Origin: an uncultured Clostridia bacterium
GTDB lineage: Bacteria; Bacillota; Clostridia; TANB77; CAG-508
Direction of reading: 5' to 3'
DNA: 64,000 nucleotides
Assembly: GCA_944393465.1 (NCBI GenBank)
Contig: CALYAG010000005.1
Span: 1-64,000, forward strand
Part shown: positions 1-10,951 of the stretch, one piece after another
Numbering within the stretch: the first letter of the stretch is position 1
How the letters are laid out: each line of letters begins with the position of its first letter
The notes under the pieces: model-generated
The model's database searches: none
Seen by the model: only the letters and a program-made list of their open reading frames with translations
Told to the model about the DNA's origin: nothing
Program-made: the position numbers and the translations under genes

Positions 1-1562
<1,562 letters not shown>

Positions 1563-1704
1563 AATTTAATATTTTTTGAGTTTTAGCTCATTATAATTCT
1601 GTTCTTTTTAGTAGTACTTAAACTACCGCAATTTTTATTGGTTTCTCAAAAGATTCATTGTTTACTTTTCAATGTACTTTGTGTTCCTGACCGGAACATG
1701 TTTT

Positions 1705-1733
1705 ATTATACTATTCTGGAGAATAAAAGTCAA
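1705..1733 (-). promoter_or_regulatory. sigma-A-type promoter of the rRNA operon
   Basis: On the minus strand, TTGACT (1733-1728) and TATAAT (1710-1705) are separated by exactly 17 bases, about 140 bases upstream of the 16S 5' end. A short palindrome, GTTCCTGACCGGAAC at 1684-1698, lies just past the -10 and would fall at the start of the leader transcript. The promoter hexamers and spacing are seen directly; the assignment to rRNA is from position. Confidence 0.8.
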
Positions 1734-2023
1734 CACTTTTTTCAAAAATTTTTAAAGTTTTTTTTCATGTTTTTTTCATAGAGCTAAATTTAGCGCATTT
1801 TTGCGTCTATATATTAGCATATTTTCGTACTTTGAGCTTTTTTGCTTTTCATTTAATCACTTATTTTTCTCACTTTTTTATTTTATTTTTATCTATATTT
1901 TTATTTAGATGCATTTTTATTTGTTTTATGTTTACTCTTTATTTTGTCATCACAGTTAGTATACTTTTTAATATTAGTAAATATATTTCTTATAAATGTC
2001 TACTGTTAAAAATTAAACTATAT
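1734..2023. other. AT-rich intergenic stretch
   Basis: This stretch between the rRNA promoter and the terminator of the next gene is strongly AT-rich and has long T runs. An apparent plus-strand ORF of 74 codons at 1832-2056 is almost all Phe, Ile, Leu and Tyr, has no ribosome binding site and overlaps a terminator, so it is not called. It may hold additional upstream rRNA promoter elements, but no second clear -35/-10 pair was seen. Confidence 0.5.
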
Positions 2024-2062
2024 AAAAAGACACTAATACTTTTTATTTTTCATTAGTGTCTT
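2024..2062 (-). terminator. intrinsic terminator after the 470-aa gene
   Basis: On the minus strand AGACACTAAT and ATTAGTGTCT form a hairpin that is followed by a run of T. It lies about 15 bases after the stop codon at 2076, which fits termination of the operon that ends with that gene. Confidence 0.75.
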
Positions 2063-2075
2063 CTGCATTATCATA

Positions 2076-3488
2076 TTATTCAAACAACGGGTCCAAATTT
2101 ATTCCTATTGAAGCGCCTTGTGATATATACACAGAATTTATTTGATTTTTAACTGCATTTAAAAATTCATTTAAATAGTCTTGGTCATAATCATTAATAA
2201 CAGCTACTTTACCATCCTGCATATTTTTAAATTCACCAACATCACTTGTAAAGTTAATTGTATCATTGTATTCAAAACTTACTGATTTTATTCCATCTAC
2301 CAAATTTATTGTCATATGATTTTGAACATTATTTTCCGCAACAGTTCCTGTCATATTATAAATTAGCTCTATACTATCAATAATTCCATCATCGTCTTTT
2401 TGTAATTTTATTGTGTAAGTATCATTATTGTTTTCAATCTTAAAATCAATAGTAGGTTCCGCTTCTTCCTCAATCTTAATTGTTACAAATTTATCTTCAT
2501 CATTATTTATATTTGAAATTGTTATAGTTTTGGTTCCTATTTGAATTTTTGTTTGAATATTATTTTGTCTATATTCATAAACAGTAATAGAAAAATCTCC
2601 TGCTAAGTCTGGATTGTTTTGCAAATTTTCTATTCTTTGTCTCATCATGCTATTTAATGTGTTTACATCTGTATAATCATTGTTTAAATTAAGTAATCTA
2701 CATTTTGATGTAATAAAATTCATCATTATACTGTCTTGAACTAATTTATTTAAAATTGAAATTTGCAAATTGCTATTTTGCTCAGAGTTCAAGCTTAATG
2801 TATATGAAGTTGCATCATACTTTTGTCCTTCTATTTCTATTCTCTCTTTTGTATTTTTGCTATATGATGTATCTGGAGCTTGATTTCTAATCATTTTTAT
2901 ATATTCTTCCAAATGCTTTTTTTCTATATTAGATACTTTCAAAATTTCTTCTTTATTAAATAGAGTTATTTGATCTGGCAAATTTTCTGCAATTTGCATA
3001 TTCATTTTTGTAGCCAACTCTGGCAAATTATTGTTTCTAAATACTATATACCCATCTGCTATTTGTTCTGAATAAAACCCATACAAATCTTTGTCTCTTG
3101 CAACAGTCATATTAAAAAGTCCATTATTATCACTTCGAATAGATATGTCATAATTTGATTGTTCTTTTTTGTTGTCTGTTTTGCCAAATACAGTCATATT
3201 TACTCTGTTTAAAATACTTTGATCTGCAATATTCTCAGAACTTGTAATTCTCATTTCACCAGTTGTTGTGTAAGTATTGGTTTGCTTTGTTTTTTGAAAT
3301 GTTTGATAATTGCTACTTGTATCTAGCACATCAACAATTTCCGGTATTTGCATTGCATACCTAAAGAATGCTCCTCTTTTTGTTCTAAATATATCTGTTG
3401 TCATATATAGAACAAAAATGCACGCTGCAAGTAGCACAATTACAGAAAAAATTATAATTAAATTTCTTTTTATTTTATTTGGCTTCAT
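2076..3488 (-). CDS. membrane-anchored protein of unknown function
   Basis: I do not recognise this 470-residue protein. Residues 1-8 are basic (KPNKIKR), followed by one hydrophobic segment at about residues 10-30. The rest is polar, Asn/Asp/Thr-rich and lacks further membrane segments. This is the shape of a protein anchored by an uncleaved signal with a large domain outside the membrane. There is no lipobox Cys. It is the last gene before a terminator and follows rlmB with a gap of about 65 bases. The repeated beta-strand-like alternation (for example TYTIKLQKDDDGII) suggests a beta-rich fold, which is inference only. Confidence 0.75.
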   Translation of the reverse strand: MKPNKIKRNLIIIFSVIVLLAACIFVLYMTTDIFRTKRGAFFRYAMQIPEIVDVLDTSSNYQTFQKTKQTNTYTTTGEMRITSSENIADQSILNRVNMTVFGKTDNKKEQSNYDISIRSDNNGLFNMTVARDKDLYGFYSEQIADGYIVFRNNNLPELATKMNMQIAENLPDQITLFNKEEILKVSNIEKKHLEEYIKMIRNQAPDTSYSKNTKERIEIEGQKYDATSYTLSLNSEQNSNLQISILNKLVQDSIMMNFITSKCRLLNLNNDYTDVNTLNSMMRQRIENLQNNPDLAGDFSITVYEYRQNNIQTKIQIGTKTITISNINNDEDKFVTIKIEEEAEPTIDFKIENNNDTYTIKLQKDDDGIIDSIELIYNMTGTVAENNVQNHMTINLVDGIKSVSFEYNDTINFTSDVGEFKNMQDGKVAVINDYDQDYLNEFLNAVKNQINSVYISQGASIGINLDPLFE

Positions 3489-3555
3489 TTAGTTTTAGCA
3501 TAACAGCAAATTAATTTTTCTGGTTGCCCTTAATTTAGCAAACCTTTAATTGATA

Positions 3556-4332
3556 TTATGCGTTCCTCCTTTGTTTCATAATTTCATACATTACTATTCC
3601 TGCTGAAACTGATGCATTAAGCGAATTTATGTGGCCTTTCATTGGAATTTTTATTAAGAAATCACAATTTTCTTTTACTAATCTGCTCATTCCAAAGCCT
3701 TCGCTTCCTATAACGACCCCAACTCCTCCTGAATAGTTTTGCTCATCATAATAGCTTTTTGCCTCCATGTCTGTACCATATATCCAAATATTTCTTTCTT
3801 TCAAATAATTTATTGTTTCATTTAAATTATTTACTCTTGCAATTTTCATATATTGCACAGCGCCTGCAGAAGTCTTGTTTACTGTACTATTAACTAGAGC
3901 GGACCTTCTCTTTGGAATGATTATTCCGTGTACTCCACTACATTCGGCGGTTCTTATTATTGAGCCTAAATTATGTGGATCTTCTATTCCATCTAATATA
4001 AATATTACTGGATCTTCGCCTTTACTTTTTGCATCTTCCAAAATATCATCTACATCACAGTATTCATAAGGCGGTACAACTGCAATAACTCCTTGATGAT
4101 TATGTGTTTCACTCATTTTGTCGAGCTTATTTTTGTCTACCTCTTGAATTATAACTTTGTTATTTTTGGCAAGCTTGATAATTTCAGTTATTGAACCATG
4201 TCTCTCGCCTTTTTGAATATATAGCTTATTAATATCTTTTCCAGATTTTAATAATTCTATTACACTATTTCTTCCTTCTATTAAATCTTGATTTTCTTCC
4301 ACAAATGCCTCCTTTAATTTTTCTTTTTTCAA
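3556..4332 (-). CDS. rlmB: 23S rRNA (guanosine-2'-O)-methyltransferase, TrmH/SPOUT family
   Basis: The 258-residue product has the RlmB layout. An N-terminal substrate-binding segment starts LIEGRNSVIELLKSG (about residues 17-31). The SPOUT knot motifs follow: GIEDPHNLGSIIRTAE (about 115-130), IGSEGFGMSRLV (about 208-219) and SLNASVSAGIVMYE near the C-terminus. Family members methylate the ribose of a guanosine in 23S rRNA using S-adenosylmethionine; related TrmH proteins act on tRNA, so the exact target is inferred. The gene lies downstream of lepA, separated by a GGACGGTCC inverted repeat that may cut or attenuate read-through. Confidence 0.88.
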   Translation of the reverse strand: MKKEKLKEAFVEENQDLIEGRNSVIELLKSGKDINKLYIQKGERHGSITEIIKLAKNNKVIIQEVDKNKLDKMSETHNHQGVIAVVPPYEYCDVDDILEDAKSKGEDPVIFILDGIEDPHNLGSIIRTAECSGVHGIIIPKRRSALVNSTVNKTSAGAVQYMKIARVNNLNETINYLKERNIWIYGTDMEAKSYYDEQNYSGGVGVVIGSEGFGMSRLVKENCDFLIKIPMKGHINSLNASVSAGIVMYEIMKQRRNA

Positions 4333-4338
4333 TTGTTT

Positions 4339-4456
4339 TTTTCAGTTGGGGACGGTCCTAAATCGAAAATTTTATTCTTAATTATCATATTTTTTCATTT
4401 TAGGACCGTCCCCAAACGAAAATTTTCGATTTAGGACCGTCCCCAACTGAAAAAAT
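4339..4456. repeat. GGACGGTCC-family inverted repeat, copy 1
   Basis: The left arm (TTCAGTTGGGGACGGTCCTA then AATCGAAAA) begins near 4341. Two tandem right arms follow: one with AGGACCGTCCCCAA at about 4401-4414 and one with the full complementary arm at about 4424-4452. It fills the gap between lepA and rlmB and abuts the lepA stop codon. The arms can form a stem of nearly 30 bp. The doubled right arm suggests a tandem or nested insertion. Confidence 0.9.
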
Positions 4457-6273
4457 TATTTTCCTTCTTCGTTTCCACCTTTTAGCACATTTAAAAATGC
4501 CTCTTGTGGAATTTCAACATTTCCGAATTCTCTCATACGCTTTTTGCCACGTTTTTGTTTTTCTAATAATTTTTTCTTTCTTGTAATATCTCCACCATAG
4601 CATTTTGCTAAAACATCTTTTCTAAGTGCAGATATTGTTTCTCTTGCTATTATTTGTCCACCTATTGCTGCTTGAATTGGTATTGCAAATAATTGCCTTG
4701 GAATTTCCTGTTTTAATCTTTCTACTAACGTTCTGCCTTTGTTATATGCATTTGATTTATGAACTATAAATGATAGTGCATCTATTTTTTCATTATTTAC
4801 ATATATGTCTAGCTTTACTAGTTCTGACTCTTTATAATCTTTTAGATAATAATCTAGTGATGCATATCCTTTGGTTCTTGATTTTAGTGAGTCAAAAAAG
4901 TCATATATTATTTCATTAAGAGGTAATTCGTATTTTAATGTTACTCTATTTTCGTCTAAATATTGCATGTCAACATATATGCCCCTTCTATCTTGGCAAA
5001 GTGTCATTACATTTCCAACAAAGTCTTTTGGCACCATTATACTTGCATCTACATATGGTTCTTCTATTTTATTTATTTGTGTTTGAGGTGGCAGATCGCT
5101 TGGATTGTATATTTCTTCAATCTCTCCATCTGTTTTATATACTTTATATATTACTGATGGTGCTGTTGTAATTAAGCTTAAATCAAATTCTCTATCCAGC
5201 CTTTCTTCTATTATTTCTAAATGTAATAAACCTAAAAAGCCACATCTAAATCCTGAACCTAAAGCGGTTGATGTTTCTGGTTCATATTCTAATGCTGCAT
5301 CATTTAATTGTAGCTTTTCTAATGCTACTTTTAAATTTTCGTAATCGCTTCCGTCCATTGGATAAAGTCCGCAATATACCATTGGATTTACTTTTTTATA
5401 TCCTGGTAATGGTTCATTTGCAGGGTTTTCATTATTTGTTATTGTATCACCAACTCTAATGTCAGACAAACTTTTTATGCTTGCTGCTATATATCCAACT
5501 TCTCCAGCTGAAAGTTCATTAGCTGGCTCATATTTGCCTGGTTCAAAATATCCAACCTCTGTAACAGTAAAATGTTTATTTGTTGACATTAGTCTAATTT
5601 CGTCGCCTACTTTTACTGTTCCATCTTTTATTCTTACATATGCTAGTGCACCTTTATAGTCATTATATATTGAGTCAAATATAAGAGCCTTAAGAGGTGC
5701 TTCTCCGTCACCGCTTGGTGCTGGAATATCTGTGACTATTCTTTCTAAAACTTCTTCAACATTTAGTCCAGTTTTTGCAGAAATACATGGTGCATCCTCA
5801 GCTGGAATTCCAATTATGTTTTCTATTTCATTTTTTACTTCGTCCGGTCTTGCACTTGGCAAGTCTATTTTATTTATTACTGGTACTATTTCCAAATTAT
5901 TATCTAGTGCTAGATATACGTTTGCTAATGTTTGAGCTTCAACGCCTTGGGTGCTATCTACTACCAAAATAGCACCTTCACAAGCTGCTAAACTTCTTGA
6001 CACTTCATAATTAAAGTCTACATGGCCTGGTGTATCTATTAAATTAAGCTCATAAGTATGACCATCTTTTGCATTATATTTCATTCTAATTGCTTGAGAT
6101 TTTATTGTTATTCCTCTTTCTTTTTCTATGTCCATGTTATCTAAAACTTGTTCTGACATCTCTCTTTTTGAAAGAACTCCTGTCATCTCAATTAATCTAT
6201 CTGCTAAAGTTGATTTTCCATGGTCTATATGTGCAATTATGCTAAAATTTCTAATGTATTTTTGATCTTTCAT
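4456..6273 (-). CDS. lepA: elongation factor 4 (LepA), translational GTPase
   Basis: The full-length 605-residue product starts [20 protein letters not shown], as LepA proteins do. The GTPase motifs are AHIDHGKST (14-22), DTPGHVDF (about 80-87) and NKIDLP (about 133-138). The LepA-specific C-terminal domain ends [20 protein letters not shown]. LepA is a ribosome-associated GTPase linked to back-translocation or to subunit biogenesis; that role is family knowledge. The gene follows the HAD phosphatase gene with a gap of about 20 bases. It is not followed by hemW/hrcA as in many Bacillota. Confidence 0.97.
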   Translation of the reverse strand: MKDQKYIRNFSIIAHIDHGKSTLADRLIEMTGVLSKREMSEQVLDNMDIEKERGITIKSQAIRMKYNAKDGHTYELNLIDTPGHVDFNYEVSRSLAACEGAILVVDSTQGVEAQTLANVYLALDNNLEIVPVINKIDLPSARPDEVKNEIENIIGIPAEDAPCISAKTGLNVEEVLERIVTDIPAPSGDGEAPLKALIFDSIYNDYKGALAYVRIKDGTVKVGDEIRLMSTNKHFTVTEVGYFEPGKYEPANELSAGEVGYIAASIKSLSDIRVGDTITNNENPANEPLPGYKKVNPMVYCGLYPMDGSDYENLKVALEKLQLNDAALEYEPETSTALGSGFRCGFLGLLHLEIIEERLDREFDLSLITTAPSVIYKVYKTDGEIEEIYNPSDLPPQTQINKIEEPYVDASIMVPKDFVGNVMTLCQDRRGIYVDMQYLDENRVTLKYELPLNEIIYDFFDSLKSRTKGYASLDYYLKDYKESELVKLDIYVNNEKIDALSFIVHKSNAYNKGRTLVERLKQEIPRQLFAIPIQAAIGGQIIARETISALRKDVLAKCYGGDITRKKKLLEKQKRGKKRMREFGNVEIPQEAFLNVLKGGNEEGK

Positions 6274-6293
6274 TGTAATCCTTTCCTTATTAC

Positions 6294-6794
6294 TTATATT
6301 ATAGCTGATGAAATATGAAAAACTTTTACTTTGTTTCCTAATAATTTTTGCGTTTCTTTTAAAACTTTATGGTCATCATCAAGCAAAATTTCGAAATCAT
6401 ATATAGGCAATTCTTCCTGCATTTTAAGAGCTTTAATAAAATCTCTGTTTTCTTTATTATATTCACCTAATTCTTTAGTAATAATAATCCAATTTTTTTC
6501 TTGTATAAAATTAACATATTTTTTTAGCCATTTAATTTTTTCTTCGCTTATTTGAATAGTTTTAGATAATGTAAGAATGTACAAATCAATATTTTCTATT
6601 TTACTTAATTCTTTTAAAATATTAATGATGTAATTTACTGGCTCTATTTTACTATACTCTTCTTCCATAGCTTTGGCAACATTTTCTTCTTGATAAACTG
6701 GATATTCAGCAATTGTTCCGTCCATATCAACAAATATTGCTATTTTCTCATTTTCTTTTTTTATTTCTTTTACTTTATCTATAAATTTACTCAT
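6294..6794 (-). CDS. HAD-superfamily hydrolase (5'-nucleotidase-like)
   Basis: The 166-residue product has HAD motif I VDMDGT (22-27), with the nucleophile Asp and the acid-base Asp two residues on. A Thr/Ser motif II occurs in YILTLSKT (about 74-81). Motif IV is the acidic LLDDDHK (about 137-143). The small size and order resemble 5'(3')-deoxyribonucleotidase-type phosphatases, but the substrate cannot be read from sequence. It lies between a P-loop kinase-like gene and lepA, all in one direction with short gaps. The pairing of a kinase-like and a phosphatase-like gene hints at nucleotide handling; this is inference. Confidence 0.72.
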   Translation of the reverse strand: MSKFIDKVKEIKKENEKIAIFVDMDGTIAEYPVYQEENVAKAMEEEYSKIEPVNYIINILKELSKIENIDLYILTLSKTIQISEEKIKWLKKYVNFIQEKNWIIITKELGEYNKENRDFIKALKMQEELPIYDFEILLDDDHKVLKETQKLLGNKVKVFHISSAII

Positions 6795-6821
6795 ATTTCT
6801 TCACCTACCTAATTTTTTAAT

Positions 6822-6848
6822 AGGCACAAAGTAAATTTCCTTTGTGCC
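6822..6848 (-). terminator. hairpin between the P-loop gene and the HAD gene
   Basis: GGCACAAAG and CTTTGTGCC form a 9-bp stem with an 8-base loop. The following bases on the minus strand are AT-rich but hold only a weak T run, so this may be an attenuator or a weak terminator. Confidence 0.5.
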
Positions 6849-6855
6849 CCTCCTT

Positions 6856-7440
6856 TCAATTTAAATATTTTAATATAGTGCTATAAATGCTCTTGTTCAT
6901 CTCATAAACATCCATATCATCGGTTCTTATAAGTTCTTTTTTGGCTTTAACGCTATTAAAATACTCAAGAAACATTTTGTTGTAATTCTCGATATATTGT
7001 TGATTAACCAGTCTCCCCTCTCCTCCGCGCCGTTTAATCGAAACGCTTGGAGAAACAATCAATGCAATAAAAAGGTCAGAAACAAGTTCATCCCAAAACA
7101 TTTTTTTGAATTTTTCGTATTCTTCTTCACTACATTTGCCTTCTTTTTCAAATTTCCAACCATAGAAAAAGCTATCAATAAGTCCTCTGTCAGCTAAAAT
7201 TATATCGTTTGGCGTATAAACTGCTTTAAGCAACTCGGATTGAGTTCTTAAATGCATCCATAAATTCGCATCAAAAGAACCCTTTGGAATTTCTAATGGT
7301 AAAGATTCTGCTGATTCTTGAAGTGTGACTACTTTATATCCATTGCTCCGCAACATATTCGCTACTGTTCCTATAGCTGTTGTTTTGCCTGCCTCAGGAG
7401 TTCCAGAGAACTCAACAATGAAAGGAATAGAGTTAAACAT
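6856..7440 (-). CDS. P-loop NTPase, thymidylate/deoxynucleoside-kinase-like
   Basis: The 194-residue product has a Walker A motif GTPEAGKTT at about residues 13-21. A following DRG-type motif, ILADRGLIDSFFYG (about 80-93), and an Arg-rich lid-like segment (SIKRRGGEGRLVN, about 133-145) recall thymidylate kinases and AAA_28-type P-loop kinases. It probably phosphorylates a small substrate, which is not identifiable. The start is supported by the upstream AAGGGGGAAA sequence. The next upstream gene, tsaE, is about 200 bases away, so this gene may have its own promoter. Confidence 0.7.
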   Translation of the reverse strand: MFNSIPFIVEFSGTPEAGKTTAIGTVANMLRSNGYKVVTLQESAESLPLEIPKGSFDANLWMHLRTQSELLKAVYTPNDIILADRGLIDSFFYGWKFEKEGKCSEEEYEKFKKMFWDELVSDLFIALIVSPSVSIKRRGGEGRLVNQQYIENYNKMFLEYFNSVKAKKELIRTDDMDVYEMNKSIYSTILKYLN

Positions 7441-7637
7441 AATAATATTTCCCCCTTTTAAATTTCAGCTAATTTATATGATGATTATAATACTTTTTCA
7501 CAAGTATTTCAACATTAATATAATAAATTGTTTAATTTGTCCTCAGAATGAAGTCTCCCCCCCGAGTTTAAGTGTTAATCGATCAGTATTACGTGTTCAT
7601 TGCAATGGACTATGCTTTTGGCATTAATTGTTCAATA

Positions 7638-8105
7638 TTAAAAATTTGCAAAACTATTAAAATCAATATTATTGTACTTTTCTCCAAAAGTTTCTATATT
7701 TAGTATTCTTTCTTCTGGATTATTATCATTTTTTTCAAAAGATATTTTTATATAGTCATTTGGCAAAATATCTTCAATTAACTCTCCCCACTCGAATATG
7801 CATATTCCTTTTGAAAAATATTCTTCTCCACCTATGTTTTCAAATTCATATATATCTCCAAGTCTATATAAATCAAAATGATAAATACTTATTTGTTCAT
7901 TTTTGTATTCATTTACTATGGTAAAAGTAGGGCTAGATATTTCATCTTGCATACCAAAATGAGCCAAAATTCCTTCTACAAATTTTGTTTTTCCAGCTCC
8001 TAGTTCTCCTGAAAGAACAAGTACATCACCTGTTTTTAAAATTCCCGCTAAGTTTTTAGCATACTCTTTTGTTTTAAATTCACTTTGGCACACTATTTGA
8101 TACAT
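7638..8105 (-). CDS. tsaE: tRNA threonylcarbamoyladenosine biosynthesis ATPase TsaE
   Basis: The 155-residue product has Walker A GELGAGKT (about 33-40), then SSPTFTIVNEY and YHFDLYRL, both diagnostic of TsaE. TsaE is the ATPase of the TsaBDE complex that makes the t6A37 modification on ANN-decoding tRNAs. Its usual partners tsaB, rimI and tsaD are not in this window, so it is separated from the common tsaE-tsaB-rimI-tsaD group. The gap to the next gene downstream is about 200 bases. Confidence 0.93.
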   Translation of the reverse strand: MYQIVCQSEFKTKEYAKNLAGILKTGDVLVLSGELGAGKTKFVEGILAHFGMQDEISSPTFTIVNEYKNEQISIYHFDLYRLGDIYEFENIGGEEYFSKGICIFEWGELIEDILPNDYIKISFEKNDNNPEERILNIETFGEKYNNIDFNSFANF

Positions 8106-8289
8106 AAATCTACGTCCTTTCTTTTTATTTACAACAGTCTTAAAATTATGGTATAATTAATCTTTATTTAATTTACAACTATCATATTTACAGTTGTTAT
8201 ATTCCATATTGGCTTTGCTACAACTTTTTAGTAATTTTTTCAATAATATTTTATATTAAGTTTAGCTTTTTTGCAATATTTTTTGGGCA

Positions 8290-8333
8290 TAAAAAAAGAA
8301 TAAAGACAAAATTTTATATCTTTATTCTTTCTA
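8290..8333 (-). terminator. intrinsic terminator downstream of pheT
   Basis: AGAATAAAGA and TCTTTATTCT form a hairpin, and the minus strand continues TTTTTTT. It is about 140 bases after the pheT stop, behind a cluster of GGACGG-type repeats. Confidence 0.7.
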
Positions 8334-8337
8334 ACGA

Positions 8338-8468
8338 TGTTGTCAAATAGAACCGTCCCAAATGACAATTTTTCATTATATGCGGTTAAAAGTGTTGTCA
8401 TTTAGAACCGTCCCAACTGATAACCGACAACTCCGTCCCATTTGACACTTGGCTGTTCTCAATTGGCA
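8338..8468. repeat. GGACGG-family repeats, degenerate tandem cluster (copy 2)
   Basis: Several related arms occur in a row: TGTCAAATAGAACCGTCCCA near 8341, TGTCATTTAGAACCGTCCCA near 8396, then CCGTCCCATTTGACAC and a final CTCAATTGGCAC. These are the class with a TGACA tail instead of ATCGAAAA. The arrangement is mostly direct rather than inverted. The cluster occupies the gap after pheT up to its stop codon. Confidence 0.8.
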
Positions 8469-10898
8469 CTATTTTCTTAACTCTGCGCCATGCTTGCTTT
8501 GTAATCCTGCAATTACTTTTTCCATAACTTTGTTTACTTCTTCATCAGTCAATGTTTTATTTGCATCACCTAAAGTTACTGAAAATGCAATACTTTTCTT
8601 TCCTTCTGGTATTCCTTTGCCTTCGTACAAGTCAAATACTTTTGATTCTTGTAATAGTTTTCCGCCATTGTTTTTTATTGTTTTTAATAATTCTTGAGCT
8701 GGAACATCTTTATTTACAAGAACTGCTATGTCCTTCTTTACAACTGGGAATTTTGAAAGTTCTTTATATTTCATTTTTCCAACTTTTTTAGAAAGTAGCT
8801 TATCTAGGCTAATTTCCATTACATAAACTTCTTCTTTGCAAAGTTCTGGTGTAACTCTACCAATTAGTCCAACTGTTTCTCCATTTACTGAAATTATAGC
8901 TGATTTTCCTGGATGCATTTCTTCTGGAAGCTTTTCTTTATCTGCTACGAAACTATATCTTCCGCCATAGCCTAAATAGTCTAGTAATTCTTCGCATACA
9001 CCTTTTATGATGTAGAAATCAACTGGTTTTGTGTTTAAGCCTAAATAGTATTCTCCTGTCATTAGGCAAGCTAGTCTGTTTTCTTCTTTGTATTCATCTT
9101 TTTCAATATAAAATGCTTTTGCTATTTCAAATAAGCAAATGTCTTTATTGTCTCTTGAAACATTGTATTCATAAGTTTTAAGCAAAGAAGTAATTAAACT
9201 TTGTCTTAAAGCATTTCTTTCTTCTGTAAGTGGTGCTAGTATTTTGATAACCCCTTTATCTTTCATTGTAAACATATTTGCTTCTTTTTCATTTACTAAG
9301 CTATATGTTAATGTTTCATTCATGCCAAGGTTTATCATTTTGTTTCTTATTTCTCTAGCAGTTCTATCATATGAACCTTTTTTTATAGGCATTTCTTTTA
9401 GTCTACCTTGAATCATATCAACACCATATATACGTCCAACTTCTTCAATTAAATCTTCTTTTATTGAAATGTCTAGTCTTCTTGTTGGAACATAAACTGT
9501 TAATGTATCTGTTGAAGTCTTTTCATTTGAACTTGCCTCTTTGTCTTTTGCTTTTATGCTATCATTTTTCTTTTCTACTTTAAATCCTAATCTCTCAAAT
9601 ATGTCTATGATTTCTTTTTCAGGTATATTTGATCCTAATAAAGAATTTATATCTTTTGCTGTAATATCTATTTTTTTATCTTCCTTGTTAGTTTTATCAT
9701 AAACTTCCATGCCACCAACAACTGTTGCATCAGCATATTTTTCAAGCAAGTTGCATGACCTTTCTATTGCCATATATGTTCTATTAGGGTCTAGACCTTT
9801 TTCAAATCTATTGCTAGCTTCGCTTCTTAATATTTTGTTTGAAGTTCTTCTTATTTTTACACTATCAAATATTGCAGATTCTATTATTATATTTTTAGTG
9901 TTTTCTGTTATTTCTGTGTCATATCCACCCATAACACCAGCTAAACCTATAGCTCTTTTTCCATCTGAAATAACTATATCATCTACTCCTAAAGTTCTTT
10001 CTTGTTTATCTAATGTTGTTAGTTTTTCTCCAGCTTCTGCCATTCTAACTTCTAACATTCCTTTTAGCTTATCTGCATCATAGAAGTGTAGTGGTTGACC
10101 TGTTTCTAGCATTACATAGTTACTTATATCTACAACATTATTTATTGGTCTTATGCCTGATGCCATAAGTTTTTCTTTCATTTCTGGAGTACTTTCATGT
10201 ATTTTTACATTTTCTACTTTTTTAGCTAAAAATAGTGTGCAATTATCTGTTGCAATATTTAATTTAAAATCTAATTTTCCACTTTCTTTGTGTGTTAAAT
10301 CTATTGGTTTTACTTTCTTATCATAAATAGCTCCAACTTCATAAGCCATACCTAAGATACTAAGCAAATCTCCTCTATTTGCAGTTAATTCAAAATCTAT
10401 TACTCCATCTTTCATATGCATATATTCTATTGGGTCTCCTCCTACTGGAGCATCTTTATCTAGCTCGTGAATTCCTGCTTTATCTTCTTCTTTTAAGAAT
10501 TTGCTTTCTAGTCCTAGTTCTGCAATTGAGCAAAGCATTCCATTAGATTCTTGACCTCTAATTACAGATTTTTTTATTTCTCCACCTGGAAGTTTTGCTC
10601 CTGGAAGTGCAACAATAACTTTAAGTCCCTTTCTTACATTTGGAGCTCCACAAACTATTTGCGTATTTTCTTTTCCTGTGTTTACTTTGCATACATGTAA
10701 ATGGTCTGAGTCTGGATGCATTTCACATTCTAAAACTTCTCCAATGACTAAGTTGGTTGCTTCTATTAGCATTCCTTCTGAATCATATTCATTGCCTACT
10801 TTTGTCATATCTTCGGCAAGTCTATGCACATCTTCTTTTGAATTTATATCTATATCTAAATAATCTTTTAGAAAATTTGTACTTAATTTCATTACCAT
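8469..10898 (-). CDS. pheT: phenylalanyl-tRNA synthetase beta subunit
   Basis: The 809-residue product matches full-length bacterial PheT. An N-terminal tRNA-binding (EMAP/Arc1-like) domain at about 40-155 includes GEVLECEMHPDSDHLHVCKV. A B3/B4 editing region and the B5 domain follow. A C-terminal FDX-anticodon-binding domain begins near FPVVKKDIAVLVNKD (about 714). It forms the alpha2-beta2 synthetase with PheS and charges tRNA-Phe. The gene reads MVMKLSTNFL, so the start is the first or third codon. It follows pheS by about 50 bases and is under the same T-box. Confidence 0.97.
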   Translation of the reverse strand: MVMKLSTNFLKDYLDIDINSKEDVHRLAEDMTKVGNEYDSEGMLIEATNLVIGEVLECEMHPDSDHLHVCKVNTGKENTQIVCGAPNVRKGLKVIVALPGAKLPGGEIKKSVIRGQESNGMLCSIAELGLESKFLKEEDKAGIHELDKDAPVGGDPIEYMHMKDGVIDFELTANRGDLLSILGMAYEVGAIYDKKVKPIDLTHKESGKLDFKLNIATDNCTLFLAKKVENVKIHESTPEMKEKLMASGIRPINNVVDISNYVMLETGQPLHFYDADKLKGMLEVRMAEAGEKLTTLDKQERTLGVDDIVISDGKRAIGLAGVMGGYDTEITENTKNIIIESAIFDSVKIRRTSNKILRSEASNRFEKGLDPNRTYMAIERSCNLLEKYADATVVGGMEVYDKTNKEDKKIDITAKDINSLLGSNIPEKEIIDIFERLGFKVEKKNDSIKAKDKEASSNEKTSTDTLTVYVPTRRLDISIKEDLIEEVGRIYGVDMIQGRLKEMPIKKGSYDRTAREIRNKMINLGMNETLTYSLVNEKEANMFTMKDKGVIKILAPLTEERNALRQSLITSLLKTYEYNVSRDNKDICLFEIAKAFYIEKDEYKEENRLACLMTGEYYLGLNTKPVDFYIIKGVCEELLDYLGYGGRYSFVADKEKLPEEMHPGKSAIISVNGETVGLIGRVTPELCKEEVYVMEISLDKLLSKKVGKMKYKELSKFPVVKKDIAVLVNKDVPAQELLKTIKNNGGKLLQESKVFDLYEGKGIPEGKKSIAFSVTLGDANKTLTDEEVNKVMEKVIAGLQSKHGAELRK

Positions 10899-10925
10899 AT
10901 TCCTTTCTTTCTTAATATTTATTTT

Positions 10926-10950
10926 TAGCTACAATATATATTCTGGAGCT
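10926..10950. repeat. ACAATATATGTTCT-type short repeat
   Basis: TAGCTACAATATATATTCTGG followed by AGCTTT lies in the pheS-pheT gap. The same core recurs at 15943, 19388, 16733 (partial) and as terminal arms at 41186-41269. AGCT ends on both sides allow a small hairpin. Confidence 0.6.
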
Positions 10951-10951
10951 T

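Noticed and set aside
1832-2056. Plus-strand ORF of 74 codons before the 470-aa gene
   Set aside because: It is almost only Phe/Ile/Leu/Tyr from AT-rich DNA, has no ribosome binding site and overlaps the terminator at 2024-2062.
4339-4456. Repeated GGACCGTCCCC arms as a CRISPR-like array
   Set aside because: There are only two or three arms, no equal spacers and no cas genes; it is an inverted repeat with a doubled arm.
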